Notes: generated by a model not told the origin, from the sequence alone. DNA of 64,000 bases from Choanephora cucurbitarum (GCA_025331435.1 JAIWNI010000056.1:62001-126000); one strand, 5' to 3'. Shown: positions 36,102 to 49,701, numbered from the stretch's first letter. Made by a program: numbers and translations.

Positions 36102-37399
36102 CTGTTTTGAATCTTGTTCAAGGGTTTGGTCAATGGATATGATACACACACTAAAAATCTCGGTTGGTTACTTTTTCTTATTGGGCACAATTGATCTTTT
36201 CATTACGTCAATGATAAATAAAAAAAATCATGCTGAAAATAACTTTTTAAAGGATTGTTTCACTTTCCAGGAAAAGGGTTCTCAGCTAAATTTCTGGATT
36301 TTTCTAAAAAATTTTGTGTGTGTGTCACCCATTCTTTCTTTTTTTTGGTGTCTAGATGACTTTCTCCTCAAATCTTTACACTTTAAACTTGTTTAAGAAA
36401 CAACCGAGAAAAATGAAGTATGTTAGAATATGAATTAGCCTAAACAAAAAAAGAGGAAGAAGCACTATTCCCGGTTCACTTGGATTTGATTATATGAGGG
36501 ATAAAGCGAAAAGACTACGAGTTTTAGTGCTTATCAGATAAAGCCATCAATTTGACATTTAAAACATGTCAGATGATAATTGGAATAAAAGAAACAGATT
36601 GAAAAGATAGGGTAAAATATAGAACAAGCGATAGTATATCGAGAGTGTAGCGTAGTAATCTTTTTGTAATAGCTTGTGTGTCTATGCCTTTAAAAGCAGA
36701 AAAAGATGAAACAAATAGTTGTCAAGTTGGGAGTGTTTGTCCTTCTTTCTGTTTGCTTTCTCTTTCTTCTAGGCGTATTTACTTGTTATTAGAAAGCTAA
36801 AAAAAATATCGTACCGTATTTCTAATCTTGACGTAATCAGGCAATTATTTTTTTCCATCTGAACTTGAACACAGTTTAATTGCAAGATTAAGATGTTTAC
36901 GCGTCAACAATTAACCTTTCTATGTTATCGCTTCTTTATTCACCAAATCTTTTCGTGTCTGAGTCTATAGTGCTGCAATGAATATTAGTTGGTTTATTCA
37001 AAGAGCTTGGCTTGTGAGTAAAATGGAAGGTCGGATTTCAGTCTGTGTAATAGTGTTCAAGGGTTTCCACCTTTGTTGTCGTACAAAATATGCGCATAGG
37101 CTATTTCATGAAGTTTTTTACTGTTATAGCTCAAATAATATTGTTTTTTAATGCTGTGACTAAGTACATTCTTACAGTAAAATTATGAAAGACAGAGAAT
37201 ACTACTGCAGGCTTAGTTTGTTACATTTTTCTCTTTTACTTCTCTAAAGAAAAAATATACACACTTTTTGTGATACGAGAAAGTTACAATAGTATGTGTT
37301 ACTAAAGATCACTTGAAAATACCTGTTATAAAGTGGTATATTAGTGAAATGTTAAGAAAGCGTTCTTATCATTCTCTAGGGATGTATACTGTTTAAATG

Positions 37400-38276
37400 A
37401 AGAGCTACAGATTTTATTTGAATTTGCATTTTCATTCATAGCATTGTTCAAGAATGCTTGTGATTTATATTTTTCATAGAGAGGAACGAATTCCCAATGG
37501 CGTTGATGCCCTTTTTTCTTTTTAGGAAAAGAAAATTCGCACGATACCTATGAAGCGGCGCAAGTCTCAGTTTAGAGATCAGTGCATACAACAAAAATGA
37601 AGCAGAAGGATAACATTGTAGTGGACGAGTGTTTGACAAAGTCTGTTGTTGTCATTCATACAATGAGTAGACTGATAAGAAACATGTGCCTGATAGTTCC
37701 TTGTTCATTTCTATATAATGCAGTTGTTACTACATTAAACTATCATCTCACGAGCAACCTTGAAGGGGATATGGAGTTAAATAAGGCACGGCTACAATAT
37801 TATCTCAAGTCCATGAACATTTTACTGTGAGAACACAACTGACTGTAATGTAAGCTTACAAAGTGAACTTTAAGGTACTCTAAAAGAGCCAAAAGCAGAG
37901 TAAGAAGCTACCTAAGAAAAAGAAGGAAAAGAAGAAAACTTTGTGCTCCATCACCAATCCATTGTCAAATCCAAAAAGCATGTAGCGCAGGAACAAATAG
38001 CAAACATGGTTTTCAGGGCTTTTGCCTATGCTTTGTATTGAAATAAAAAAAAAGCAACGCCGGAACATCTTTAAGAGGAACTTTTCAAACAATCGACCAA
38101 AATATGGTGAAGGCGTATATGTCAAGGAAGCCTTTAAAAGAAAAACAGAGTCCATCATTGGTGCTAGCAATATAACTCGGGGTTTTTTAAATGAGCATAG
38201 ACTGCTGCTATTTGCTTTTAAAAAGAGTTATATCGCACTTCAGTATTCACAGTCAACAAAAGACTGTTGCAAGTGA
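37400..38276 (+). pseudogene. Possible decayed coding region, unknown family
   Basis: Coding-like fragments in different plus-strand frames: an ERIPNGVDALF segment near 37485, an 83-codon stretch (37582-37830) and an 85-codon stretch (38022-38276) containing KYGEGVYVKEAFKRK. Stops and frame changes separate them and the junctions lack good splice sites. This could be an old gene or a transposon relic, but no family is recognised and chance open frames cannot be excluded. Confidence 0.25.
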
Positions 38277-38898
38277 CAGTAGAATGCAACACTGTTCTTT
38301 CTAGTGAGTTTTTGCTGGTCATAGATAGCTATCATCTTTAGTTTCAATGAAATGCTTCGCATCTATCAGTCGTTTATATATAAAAAAGCGATACCGTTTT
38401 TGACTACATTTTGGGTTCATTAGCCAAACAAAGAAACTTGATTAGGTTAGAAATTGATCAGTGTTACTTTGTTCACCTGATTCAGTTAATTGGTTTCCCT
38501 TCCTACGTTTCATTGCTTTACATGCAATTGTTCTCAGCATTAGTATCTTCAATCACAAAATTAATGGCCTGTTGACAACTGTACTGACACAGTTAAAGAG
38601 TTACAAAAAATGAAACATGCTGTTGATCTGGTCATACTTAATCATTCATCCTTCGAACAATGAGTAGCTTTCTGATACATGATTGAATTTAGATTACTTA
38701 ATCGCCAAAAGCAATTAAGCGTTACTAGTTGATCAAATTTCCACGTAAGCATGTGGCAAACACCTTGCTGCATGGGGCTTTTTTGCCTTTTCAGCGTAAG
38801 ATTTACCTAGTTTTTTCTTTCCATGACAATTTTGTCACAAGAACCTCAAGTTTCATATAAGGATTTTCATCTAAAGACTGGACTTTTTGCTATTAGAT

Positions 38899-40080
38899 GG
38901 ATCAAATCTTAATTACCTTTATCTGGCTTGGCTTAATCGCCCATCTTTATGAACGGTTAGCCCACGTTTTATATTTCTAAGCTCTTGTTTTTGGGTTCTC
39001 GATATGATGGCTCTTTCCCTTAGTGATACAAGAAGGGAAAACTGGACAAGCATGTATACTGGGATTGTTGCTTTACAAACGACGTACAGTTCTGAATTGA
39101 ATGAGTTTCTCCGAGATATAGACTTTTGTTTGCTGTTTTTTTTTTTCACTCGCTTCTGATTTTGCAGAAATAGCATCGGTATCTCTTTGATGGCAGTGTC
39201 AATAATTCAGAATAGGACTATATAGTTAAGCTTTGGAGTACCATTGATGGAGAAGTTGCTTGTAGAAACTGGAATGAGGTTGAAGTGAAAGACACCATCT
39301 TTACGATGAGAGATGCTATTATCAGAGGTAACTTCAAATTTGATAGAGACTGTCACAAGACACTGTTGTCCAGCGATACAACCAAGAAAATGATATGACA
39401 GATGCACAAACTGCTAAGAACAGTCCTGACTACTCAACTCTGATAGATGCAAACTGCTTTGCGAAAACAAGGTAGTAACCCATAGCCTGCTTTTAGGAAG
39501 CTTTGATCCTGACACTCTGTTCTCAATTCAGGTATGAAAATGATGATTCTTTCGTTAGACCTGAAGAGAAATGACGTATATGTTGGACATGAAGTATACT
39601 ACCTCCAAATCAATGGTCAACTGAAAGGAGACCTCAAGTATTTGGAAATAAGAGAGTTTTGCCTTAACATTTCATCCTCTAAATACGATTGTCTTTATGT
39701 TATAAAATGAGAGGTATGCCCACAGCCCCATCTAGAAGCTTGACTCCATTGAAAGTCCAGCTGCGAGGAATAAGCATAAGCAGCTATGTGACACTTGTCT
39801 TTTCTCTGCATTCACTTTGTCACAAGTTTTATTTCCAAGATTCGTACTTTCTAAGGGATACTTCATACTGCCAAATGCAATAAAGACCAAGGCAAAGGAA
39901 GAGACAAGAGAAATAAAGGATACATCTTGGATTGAGGTTGAAAAGCTATAAAAAGAAAGACAAAGAATACAATCTGATCATAGTTCCAATTATTTCAAGA
40001 AGTGTATTGATAGATCTGTCATTTCTCTCATCTCGTTCTTTGAGATTTACAACAACCAATTACCTGCTTGGCAATACTGA
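38899..40080 (+). pseudogene. Probable decayed protein-coding gene, unknown family
   Basis: A series of plus-strand peptides with coding-like composition, interrupted by stops or frame changes. They are: 39010-39159 (ALSLSDTRRENW, SSELNEFLRDID); about 39210-39400 (EVEVKDTIFTMRDAIIRG), ending at a TGA after which the next frame continues (TDAQTAKNSPDYSTLIDA); 39537-39710 (RNDVYVGHEVYYLQ, DLKYLEIREF); and about 39785-40080 (IKTKAKEETREIKDTSWIEV, an in-frame TAA, then IDRSVISLISFFEIYNNQ). Several of the breaks have no matching splice sites, so an intact gene seems unlikely. No domain family is recognised. Confidence 0.35.
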
Positions 40081-41552
40081 ATCGTAAGAATGCACTGTTG
40101 TGTGCTGCTTCTAAGCCCCTTTTTCTCTAGGCTATTAGAGAAGCATCATAATACGAAATCAGATGTCTACAAATAGCAAGAATAATCATCATCCTTTCAT
40201 CACCTTTACCTGTCATATTGTACCTTCTTGAGCACAAGATAGTTCGTTTGTTTGCAGTTTCTCATAAGAACGAGTATTCTGTCTTATTAGATATTGCCTC
40301 AAGGCATAAAAGGAAAATCAAGTATACGTGCGCTAAAGCATCATTCTGTTAATCTATAACACACACACACTTAAGAGATTGAGCTTGGAGTAGCTCTATC
40401 GATCGATTCAACAACAGAAACAACCAGAGATACTTGATCAAGCCCATCTTTACATTTCATTCACTTACATCATACTGCATTATCTTAATGACACACATGG
40501 ATTTAGATGTGCTTTTAAAAAAAATTAATACCTTGGACTGCATGAAAGAAATTACTTTTTTTTTTTCACTTCTCATACAAAGATGAACTATGACTCTGAC
40601 AGATCCAATGTATTCATCTGTAGTCGCTTATTTTGTTGTCTTTCTTTAAATAGACAGTTTGGTGTTTATCTAGCTGGCATGTTGGTAATAAGTGACAATA
40701 AAAGAAGTGAGCGATAACTAAAGCCAATACAAGTTTGCATTAGGATGGTGGATCTTTATTGACGGTCTATCGGTCCTTTGGAGTCTGCCAGATAGACAAG
40801 TAGCACCAGGCATAGAAGATTGGGTACCTGGCATCATCACCACATTGGGATTGATCATGTAACGAAACAGAAAAAAAGAACGCGTTGTTATCTTTCTCTC
40901 ACACACACATTGTTTTAGTGTCAACTTGATCGATAAAGAAGCGCTTAGAGGCAGTTATTATGATGACGAGTTTGTTTGGAGAGCAAGATTGTTTTTATTC
41001 CTTGTAAAGATAAAGAAAAAAAAAGAGATATAGGTTACAATTGAATTAACATAGTATGTTTAAAGGGATTTGCTATGATGGCAGGTGGATTCTCAGGTTC
41101 TGTTGTAAGATAGAAAGAAGTAAAAAGCATGATTAGATCACACACTGATATGATGAAAGGCTGTATTGGTCACAAAATACATATACCATGAAGGATTAGA
41201 TCTATATAACCAGTATTTAGGTATTGCAGAGACTGTACAATGCTTTATGATCATGTTGAGGTAAACAAGACAAGACAATATGAAGCTTATATCTAAACCT
41301 ATCAATGTTATAGTACGGGTGTATTATGGTTAGCACAGAATGCAAATCAATCCTCTTATTATCAGTTATAAAGCTCTTTTCTTCTTGATTCATGCACAAA
41401 TTAAAAGTCAGATCAAAGCCAAAAAAAAATTGTATGTATGCCTTGTTTTCTATCCAACTGAATAGTATTATTTATTATTGGCAACTTAAAAAGGAGAATT
41501 AGAGATTAATTTAATGAGGAAAAATGATGGAAGGGGGGGGGGAATAACACAA

Positions 41553-44488
41553 TTAGAACATGGTAATGGCATCAGCAAAATTGAAACTATCGACAACAAC
41601 ACGAACATAATCATTGACATCAGAATAATTGACAGCAGAAGGATTGGTACCAGGTGCACCTTCAGCCTGATAAATCAAACGATCTTCATCAATCGTGACA
41701 ACAGGCTTCTGCTTACGGTTACGCACCACAGCAGCACATCGATTGGTAGCTTCAATATCATCAGCTTGAAGGGCATCAATCTTACTTTTGGCAATGCCAT
41801 ATTCATCTTCAGGAACCCAGACAACAGGTTCAGGGGCATAAGTACTGGGGTGCATATAGGCCTCGGCCTCAAACAGTTGCTTGGCCATCTGAATGATCTG
41901 CTTGGAATCCTTTCGAATGGATTCCTTGTCCTTGTTTTGATGTTGGTAGAGTTGTTCCAAAAGGTACTTGCGTGCCTCATAGGCCTCTACAGGCACACCC
42001 TTCACCTGCAAAGCCTCGTCGGAATGATGGACAGAGGGCTCACTGTCTGAATGGGTTGTGGATACCTGGAGTTTATGTGTATCGTCATAGACAGAAGGAC
42101 TGTCTTCGTTCTGCTTCAGTTCTTCCTTGCTTTCAAAGATTGAGACAGGCAAATATTTAAACAAGGGCTTAAAGGCACGATCATAATAGAACAAGGCAAA
42201 GGAAGTCAAGATCAGACAGACAATCATCAAGGCCATCTGTCCACGAGCACCACTACGGATGGCAAACAGACCGATCAAGGTTAATTGAGAGATCAACAGG
42301 CCAATGTAGACATGACGGATGGCGCGAGGGAAGGCACGACCGGCTGTTTCGTATGAGAGTTCATAGACATACAAGAATTGATAGAGATAGACAAAGTACT
42401 GAAGGACAAAGAAGAGACAGACAAAGGGCAAGATCAAGGGTGCAATCACACCGTATTCAAGACCGAGAATGAAGATCACAGTCTGACTGGGGATCAAGGT
42501 ACCCAAGTTGATGTTGGGACATGTCTTCTTTCGGTTATACATATCGCGTGGTGTGGTGCTCAAGAGAGGCAAGATGAACGACAGAATGAAGGGCACGAGC
42601 TGAAGCAAAGTCTGGCCGGATTGGTTAGTAGCTTGTAGCATGACAAAGGTGATAAAGAAAGTAGAGGCCTTGGGTAGGTTGACAGACAGGATATTGATGA
42701 TACCAAAAGGATTTTGAGCCAAATCAGCCAACTGTTCAGCCATTGTCATGACACCTGCTGATACAGTCGAGATCAGGACGACATCGATCAACTGAAAGAA
42801 GAAGAACTTATGAAGCAACGAGAGTTCAACAAAGGAACGTTGAGGAATACCTTCTTGAGTAGACAGGATAGTGAAGATGATAGGCACCAAGGCAATCAAG
42901 ATCGAAAGAGCAACAGCAGGCAAGATACCTTGAATGATACCGACAGCAGTAGGACCCAAGTTGTTGATACCCTCAAGGAAGGGTATGGCCTTGGACAGAG
43001 TTTCAATGTTGGCCACAGCCTGGACAAACACGACAGGAGCAGCCCAGAAGATGATGATGGCGGTAGTAGCGGCAAAACTGAGGAAGCGACGGATCATACG
43101 TTCGTGGGATCGAATATTGGTATTTTGCCAGATGATATCAGAGGGAGCTACCTGAATATAGCGAGGAGCCATGTTCATAGGGCTCTTGTGCAATAACGAT
43201 TGAGCAGCCATATGGGCAGCAACCTGTTCATTGAATTCGATAAAGGCCGAATTGGCTTGTTCCAATCGAATGCCTTCATTCTGTTTCTTTTCGATGGTCT
43301 TGTTGAGTTCCTTGATCTTTTGGTGATAGAATTCGATCGAATCGACTTTCTGACCGAAACAGGGTAATGGAATAGGCAATGAACTGTCGCGATGTTGAGG
43401 TCGAACGTCTTGAGGGATATCGGAATCTGTCAGGCCTTCTTCCATCACTCGATTCTTCTTTTCTGCCTTCATTCTGTATTTGTAAGTAGCCAAGATGGCT
43501 TTGGTGATGGCTGCTTCAAGGCCTAATGCTGATTGTTGGCGTTCTTGTACTAGATCAGGGAGGTCGTCCATTTTTCTAATTATCATCAGTTTAATTTGAC
43601 TACTGTTTTAAACCAAGATCGTTTCTATACCTATTTAACCAGATACGTCTAACACCACCTGGGAAACGATTAAAGATCTTTTCCAAGTCTTTGATGTTAT
43701 TGATATTAGCAGGAATCGAAGGGACAAAGACAGTACGGGCAGCAACACTGTTGGCGTAATCAGGACTGATAAGGTATTTTCTTCGTAAATTAATATAGAT
43801 TCGTGTTTCACGAAATGTATAATACCATACCAAACCTATCATGTGTGTGAGTGAGACAGGCCTTTTTTTTTTTTAATAAAGCGATTTTTTTTTACCTGAT
43901 AAGATACAGGCCAAGAGACAGTGAGCCCAAGTACGAACATCATCTGTAACATTACCCATTGTGAGGTAATTCAAGCCACTCAGACTCCCTTGATTGATGG
44001 TATTGATAGGGAAGAGGATAGGAATGGCAACAAGTGAATAGAGCAAGAAGGTGACCATGCCCATTCTTAAGAATTTAAGTACCATGAAACGATCAAGGCC
44101 CATGGATTTAATAAGATCTTCATCCGGTATTTTCAATATGGCCGGTATCCATCTACCAAATCCACTTGGTAAAAGAGGAGGTCGTCTCCTATCAGAAGAG
44201 TCGTCAATAAATAAAAAAAAAAGTGTGTGTGTGTGTGTTGATCTTGTTTTTTTTTGTGATTTACTCTTTTGCAATAGCGTATGTTCTAGGTGCATATGTC
44301 TGTGGTCTCTTTGTTCTGACCATCAAGAATACACCAAAGAAGCCAAGGCCTAAGGCTGCATTGAACCATAAGGCAGAGACAAATGTACTGGCTGAGCTGT
44401 CGGCTCTAAATAACACTATCAATTATCGTGTTCATTACACTGATTATTCTCAGAATTACCCCTGTTGTGATGCTTGAGTTTCACTCAT
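41553..44488 (-). CDS. Csc1/OSCA/TMEM63-type membrane channel (calcium-permeable, osmosensitive family)
   Basis: 896 residues. Exons in coding order: 44460-44488, 44265-44405, 43896-44188, 43631-43835, 41553-43575. An N-terminal membrane helix (STFVSALWFNAALGLGFFGV) leads to the conserved YAPRTYAIAKERRPPLLPSG and further helices (FLLYSLVAIPILFPIN). A cytosolic RNA-recognition-like loop follows, including RTVFVPSIPANINN and GVRRIWLNR. The main 7-transmembrane core lies in the last exon, with motifs such as APSDIIW, FFITFVMLQATNQSG and a conserved GVIAPLILPF. The family includes yeast Csc1 and Rsn1-type proteins and mechanosensitive OSCA channels. The C-terminal tail is charged and ends in ADAITMF. 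The start depends on a short first exon (29 nt), supported by phase and an ATG in good context. Plasma or internal membrane localisation cannot be decided. Confidence 0.93.
44222..44240 (-). repeat. (CA)n microsatellite in the second intron of the channel gene
   Basis: GT repeats on the plus strand (CA on the coding strand) next to an A/T run within intron 44189-44264. Confidence 0.7.
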
Positions 44489-45093
44489 ATCAAATTCAAT
44501 TATTTCTCAAGAATAAACAGAGTCGATCTCTTTTCTTTTCTGTGTAAAAATAATAACAATAAATAAAAAGAAAATAAAAAAGAAAGAAAATTTTATTAAG
44601 ATTTAACGATTCATTTTAAATAAAGCTTATATTGAGGAAAAATTAGTGATGTATGTGTCACCAAAAAAAAAATAATAGATTCTAATAGCACAAAAAAAAT
44701 GCATTGAAATGCGGTAATCTGTTCGTCATCTTCTTCCTCTTCTTTTTTTTTTTCTATATAACAAAGAAAAATATCTATTTCTTACACTGCTTAGTGAAAA
44801 TAAGATCATGGTGGTCCTGAGCATGGGTGTGTAACCTATACTTCTGTGTTGCTTTGAGCGGAAATAACAGTAGTGGATAACTTAAAGTTTCACTTCAATT
44901 TACTTTTTGAAGTCCAATGCCTTGTCTGTTGTACTACAAACATCCAATTGAAAGTCCTCTTGCTCATCTTGAATTTGACAAGTAACAATGTCGTGATCTA
45001 TGCTTATCATTTACGTCAATCAAACGACATTTCTAAAAGGAAAACAATATGCTTGTTTCATAAAGGATTCTGCGCAGTAACGAAAATATCAAT
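44489..45093. other. Spacer between the channel gene and the Rho GEF
   Basis: AT-rich, with A-runs and a T-run near 44745. It should contain the channel promoter and the Rho GEF 3' end. No gene was seen. Confidence 0.6.
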
Positions 45094-48084
45094 TTATTCT
45101 AATTCGTATTTAGTAGCCAATTCATCCCATTGTTGTTGCATTTCATCTTCAAAATCGATTGAATGTAAGGATGTGTCAGTTGTCTAAGGGAATCTTAGTG
45201 TTCAAGGCTGTCATACACACTTTCTCTCAGTTCAACGTACTTTGGATATGATATCTAATGTCATATAATCTGAGGTCTCTGGGGTATCTGTTTCTTCAAT
45301 CATACTAAATGAACTAGCACCACTACTGTCACTACCAAGGGATGAGATGGTATTATGCTTTGTCTCTATAGATCGACTGATATACATATTGGCTTGAAGG
45401 TCATTGAATGAAGGTAATCTTAATCTATCTAATTGATCTGTGATCTATAATAAGAGTTAGCTTGTGTTATATAGGTATATCTCTCTTATTTACCATATCC
45501 ATCTCTCTAATTTTGGGATCTGAAGTAGTACTCAATTCATCGTAGGCTGTTCCATTCCAGGTATAATGAGCAGAGATACGATTGCCTGAATTAGAATAAG
45601 ATGCCGATCTTGACTTTTTAATCATTTTCGAAGGTGACACGGATCTGGAGCGACTGGTACTACTGTTACTCTGAAAGAGTTTTCCAATGGAAGGAATGCT
45701 GGATGTTCTAGGGATCGATCTTGACCGAGATCGCTGCTGAGAACCCACTGTGGCCTGTTGAACCTTGATGATGGTCTGAGTGATATAATCATTGGATTGT
45801 TTTAGGCATTGTGTTAAATAGAGTACTAGCATAAACAGTGTTAAAATAGAAAGAAAGCAAATGAATGGATATACCCTACAGTTATTCCAAAAAATAGTCT
45901 CAAAATCAATCATTTGATCTGTGTTTGGTTTCCCTATAGGAGGGGATTGAAATCGTAGTTTGGTACACACATTAAATCGAAATCCTTTCATCTCTTCAGG
46001 CTGAACAAGACCAATGATATAAGGGTGATACAGAGACGATTGAGGTGCAAACAGATCCTCTGGCTCAATCGACTCATCATCCACATAGATCAGTGCAATG
46101 TCGTTTTTATAGGGAGCATCCAGATAGGCTTGCTGACTCTGGTAGGTATTACAGAAACTAGGTATCGTCTTCCATGTCTTACAGTACACCTGATTGGTCG
46201 GCAGATCATACCGTTTCATCAGTGCTCGTGTCTGTTGATAGGTAGATCTGAACCGAACTGACTTTTCTATATAATCTGCCTTTTTCCATCGTGTCAGTGA
46301 CAATTCATCCTTCAGAGGTATGACTGAATACAATCGAGGGCCTTTATAGAAATACTTTTCAAATGAGGTCAGATTGCTCATTTCATCTGCATGCGATTCA
46401 GATAAAGATGTGGCTGATAAAATAAATGATCCAGGACGCTCTATGCTAACATCAGTATCCTTCTATTTCTAATTAGACACCTTATCTTACCTGGGATACC
46501 CTCAAAGACCTCGATACTCTCAATATCTGCCCAACCTTTGAATTTAAGTTGATTTTTGTCCACACGATGCTCTTTTGAATTGCCTGGAAAGAGTAAAGAA
46601 GAAGAAACGGTGGTGGTAGGCGAGACAGGGTTGGTATGTTCGAATATCTGTTGAATATCAATACTCTTGGCATCCAATGAGGATCGACTGGCCACTAGGA
46701 TTTTATCGGTAAACAAGAAGAGAGTGACAGCCCGAGTGGGTTTGTTGGTCACTCGATGGATTTCAACAGCATCCAGATGTGTCACAAACGATCGCTTCTG
46801 ATTAATCAAGGAACACTATTGCCAATCATCAGTTTTTCTTACAAGGCCCTTCATTATCATTATAAACACGTTACAGGTGAATCTTTAATGGATTGATAGA
46901 GATTTAAGAACATGGTGGCTGTCTTGGTAAGATCATCATCTGCCATGGTGGCAATCTCTTGTGCTTTGCGACAAGCAGCCTTTAGGCCTTGATAGTCCAG
47001 ATGATCTTCAGGTGTCAACTGGAGAATGTCCTTGAGCATCATGGCATAGCGACCAATGCGTTGGACAGGCTCCACCAGCACATCCTGAAGTCGTTTCCGC
47101 TTGAAGTCAGGGTGTTCTCTTGCACGCAAGACAAATCGCTTATAGTTTGGGTTGGATTTGAGTTCTTTTGTATGTAATTTCTGTGCTTCAGCCTGTTCCA
47201 TTAGGTATTTTCGATAACATTCAAATTGAATAATCTAAACAGGGCATTTCAGCAATTCAAATTCCGAATACACACACACATATATAGTTACGTGTCTTTC
47301 ACATAAAGAACCAAATTGGTCATCTGTTGTTTTCAAATCGTCTAAAAAGGCTTGGTTGACTGTGGTGATTTGGTCGATATTTAGAAATATTTTTTGACAT
47401 TTAAAGGTATTGAGAATAGCATTCTTTTGGTGCATATTGGCTCTGAGTGGTCTGACAACATGTTTGACAATCGTCTGAAGGCTTTCAACATATGATTGTT
47501 CTGTCTTGATGAACTCTTGGATTCGGAACTGTCGTTTTTCATCATTTCTAACAAACTGAAGATCGTATTAGAACTGGAATTATCTCAACTTATTATATTT
47601 ACTTTTCTCATTGTCCACTCTTCTTCTATTGGCTGTGGGTTATCTGTGCCTGAGGTTGTCTCCTGTAGTGTACCTAACATTGTCAGAAACTGTTCCAATT
47701 GAAATTGCTGACCTAATTTAAGTTCGGGTGAATCGGACCATCCTTTCTGTTATTTTTTTATTATTACTTTGTGTTCTGTTTTTCGATGGTACAATCAAGT
47801 CTATATTTTGACACTTGGTATGGATATTAATCAATAAGCCTCACATATGTTACTGTGTATCTACCAAAGGTTTTGTTGTCTGTCTAGTCACTTTATCTTG
47901 AAATTCTATCAGTTCTGGTTGTTCTGGTGCTGGTATATCTTTATCTTTCACTAACTTCCATTGAAAAGGATAGCCCTCTTCCATTTTCTGAAGTTTTGTT
48001 TTCAATTCCTATATAAAGATAGACTGGTTAAAAATGAATCTAGAGAAGTGATAGATGATTGGCTACTTTTAGATAAGTGGTCAT
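45094..48084 (-). CDS. DH-domain Rho guanine nucleotide exchange factor with predicted transmembrane segment
   Basis: 831 residues. Exons in coding order: 48067-48084, 47865-48008, 47603-47746, 47292-47555, 46875-47234, 46491-46815, 45494-46440, 45241-45444, 45094-45183. The Dbl-homology domain spans about residues 110-305: RIQEFIKTEQSYVESL (CR1), YKRFVLRAREHPDFKR and LVEPVQRIGRYAMMLKDIL (CR3), then a long final helix. A PH-like region follows (VTLFLFTDKILVAS). Around residues 608-631 a strongly hydrophobic stretch (VYPFICFLSILTLFMLVLYL) suggests one membrane span, followed by a basic Ser/Arg-rich tail and an acidic end. DH domains activate Rho or Cdc42 GTPases to organise actin and wall growth. 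A membrane-anchored form is unusual. The six-codon first exon rests on phase and an ATG after a CT-rich leader. Confidence 0.88.
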
Positions 48085-49701
48085 ATTTTGAAAAGAGAGA
48101 GAGAGAAGAGAGAGGAAAGAAAATAATAATAAAAAATAAAAAGTTGAGTTTATACGACATTTTTTTTTCCTTTTTGGCTGTTGTTCATTATGCCCCCTCC
48201 TTTTTTTCATTGACTATGGTGATAATGAACAACAGCGCCCAATGAATTGCGGGCCTTTAAAATAGACACCATGTTGCCCTTAGTTTGAATCGATATATAC
48301 ATAAAGTATACACTTTCTACAAAAAAAAATCGATATATACATATATGATAGAAACTTGTTCAGCGTTTGTAGTCAAAGCCTCACTGTCTGACAACATTAG
48401 ACATCATAGTTGACAACATACAACCCAAAGTGAGAAGATAGTCAGTTGCTTAGGTAAGAAAAGTGTTCTTCATGATTCTATCTATACAAGCTAGCATTGA
48501 TCTAAAACATGGCGTGTTTAACTGAGTTAGATACCTTCTTTGTGTAGAGACTTCTGTAGGATAGATGTAATACAAATGACAATGAAATTCTATAGGAAAT
48601 GATGCCATGCGCGAATAATATTGATTGTACTAGCCAATCATTGGTAAGTACAGGCTATATTGAACTGACACCATCTATTTCATGACGTTTGACCACCTTA
48701 TTAACCTGAGACATTTTTTTTTCAAGACGCGGTTACACGGCAATGACGCCTTGGCATTGAGTCGGCTATCTTTACTAATATTCATAAGACACTATCAACT
48801 TTAAGTGATCAACCTATTGTATCACAGAAGGAAAGGCCTCTCAATCAAGCCAATTCAAAGTATGGATTCGACTTCATTACTCATCCACTGTGCTAGTCAT
48901 CCTTCATGAAGCCCCGCTTTTACTTTATTATGTCTAAAATAGAAATCCTGTCCTTCTCACCCCCCCCTTGTACTGATATTTAAAAATGGTGCAACATTGA
49001 CGTCAAAAAGTCTAAAGTGATAGTTGACAAAGAAATAATAGCATAAAAATAGATAAAGAGAGAAAGAGTGAGAAAGAAAGAGAAAAAGATACCTTTGCCT
49101 CGGCTCATTAACATAATCTAGGTTCTCTCTCTCTCTTCTTCTTATTAGAGGCGTTGCTTTTTGTTTGTTGATGTCTAATTAAGCCTCATAAAGCAGAGCC
49201 ACCTGCGTGACAAAATTCAAATGGTTATTTACGCGTTTCTATGTCAAAAAAGAAAAAGGTTAATAAAATGACACCATTATTTTTAGTGTCACTTTCTTTT
49301 ACATTTAGGTGACTCAAAAATAAAGCATTTTTTCAAATACTAATTTGTGGACTGTTGTTTTAACTAAAAGAATAATACCAACTTTATTTGCTTGTTAATA
49401 AATTTGCGACTAACGATCAATATGTACAACTAAAACTAACCAATTGCTGTTAGTAATAAAAGTGATAGTAATGAAAATAGTCTTAAAGTAGTGTGAATGT
49501 TTTTTAAAAGTTTTGTGAAGAAAAGGGGAGAAATAAAAGAAGTGAAAGAGTAGTAATTTATGAATTACAATCTTTGTTACACATAAATTTATATAACAAC
49601 AAAATGATGATTGTCAAAATAAAGGTATTGAATTCGAAAGTTTAATATTCGGGTTGCCACAAATCAATACGTGTCACTTTTTTTAAAATTATAGGATAAG
49701 T
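48085..49701. other. 1.6-kb spacer upstream of the Rho GEF
   Basis: AT-rich. It includes an AG/CT-rich leader at 48085-48115 for the Rho GEF. No coding sequence longer than chance was seen, and no repeats beyond simple A/T runs and a GA-rich patch near 49060-49095. Confidence 0.55.

Larger units (their letters stand above)
36102..41552. other. 5.4-kb gene-poor region with coding-like debris
   Basis: The longest stretch without an intact gene. Most of it is AT-rich and featureless. Two blocks (about 37.4-38.3 kb and 38.9-40.1 kb) contain coding-like peptides on the plus strand that are broken by stops and frameshifts; they are listed separately. No terminal inverted repeats, long terminal repeats or transposase motifs were recognised. 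Confidence 0.5.

Noticed and set aside
36102..41552. Search for transposon ends, long terminal repeats or Fanzor/transposase genes in the gene-poor region
   Set aside because: No inverted or direct terminal repeats and no transposase motifs could be recognised by eye; a repeat search would be needed.
44223..44477. Plus-strand 84-codon open frame ending in CCDA, which looked gene-like
   Set aside because: The opposite strand encodes the conserved N-terminus of the Csc1-type channel with matching splice sites, which explains its composition.
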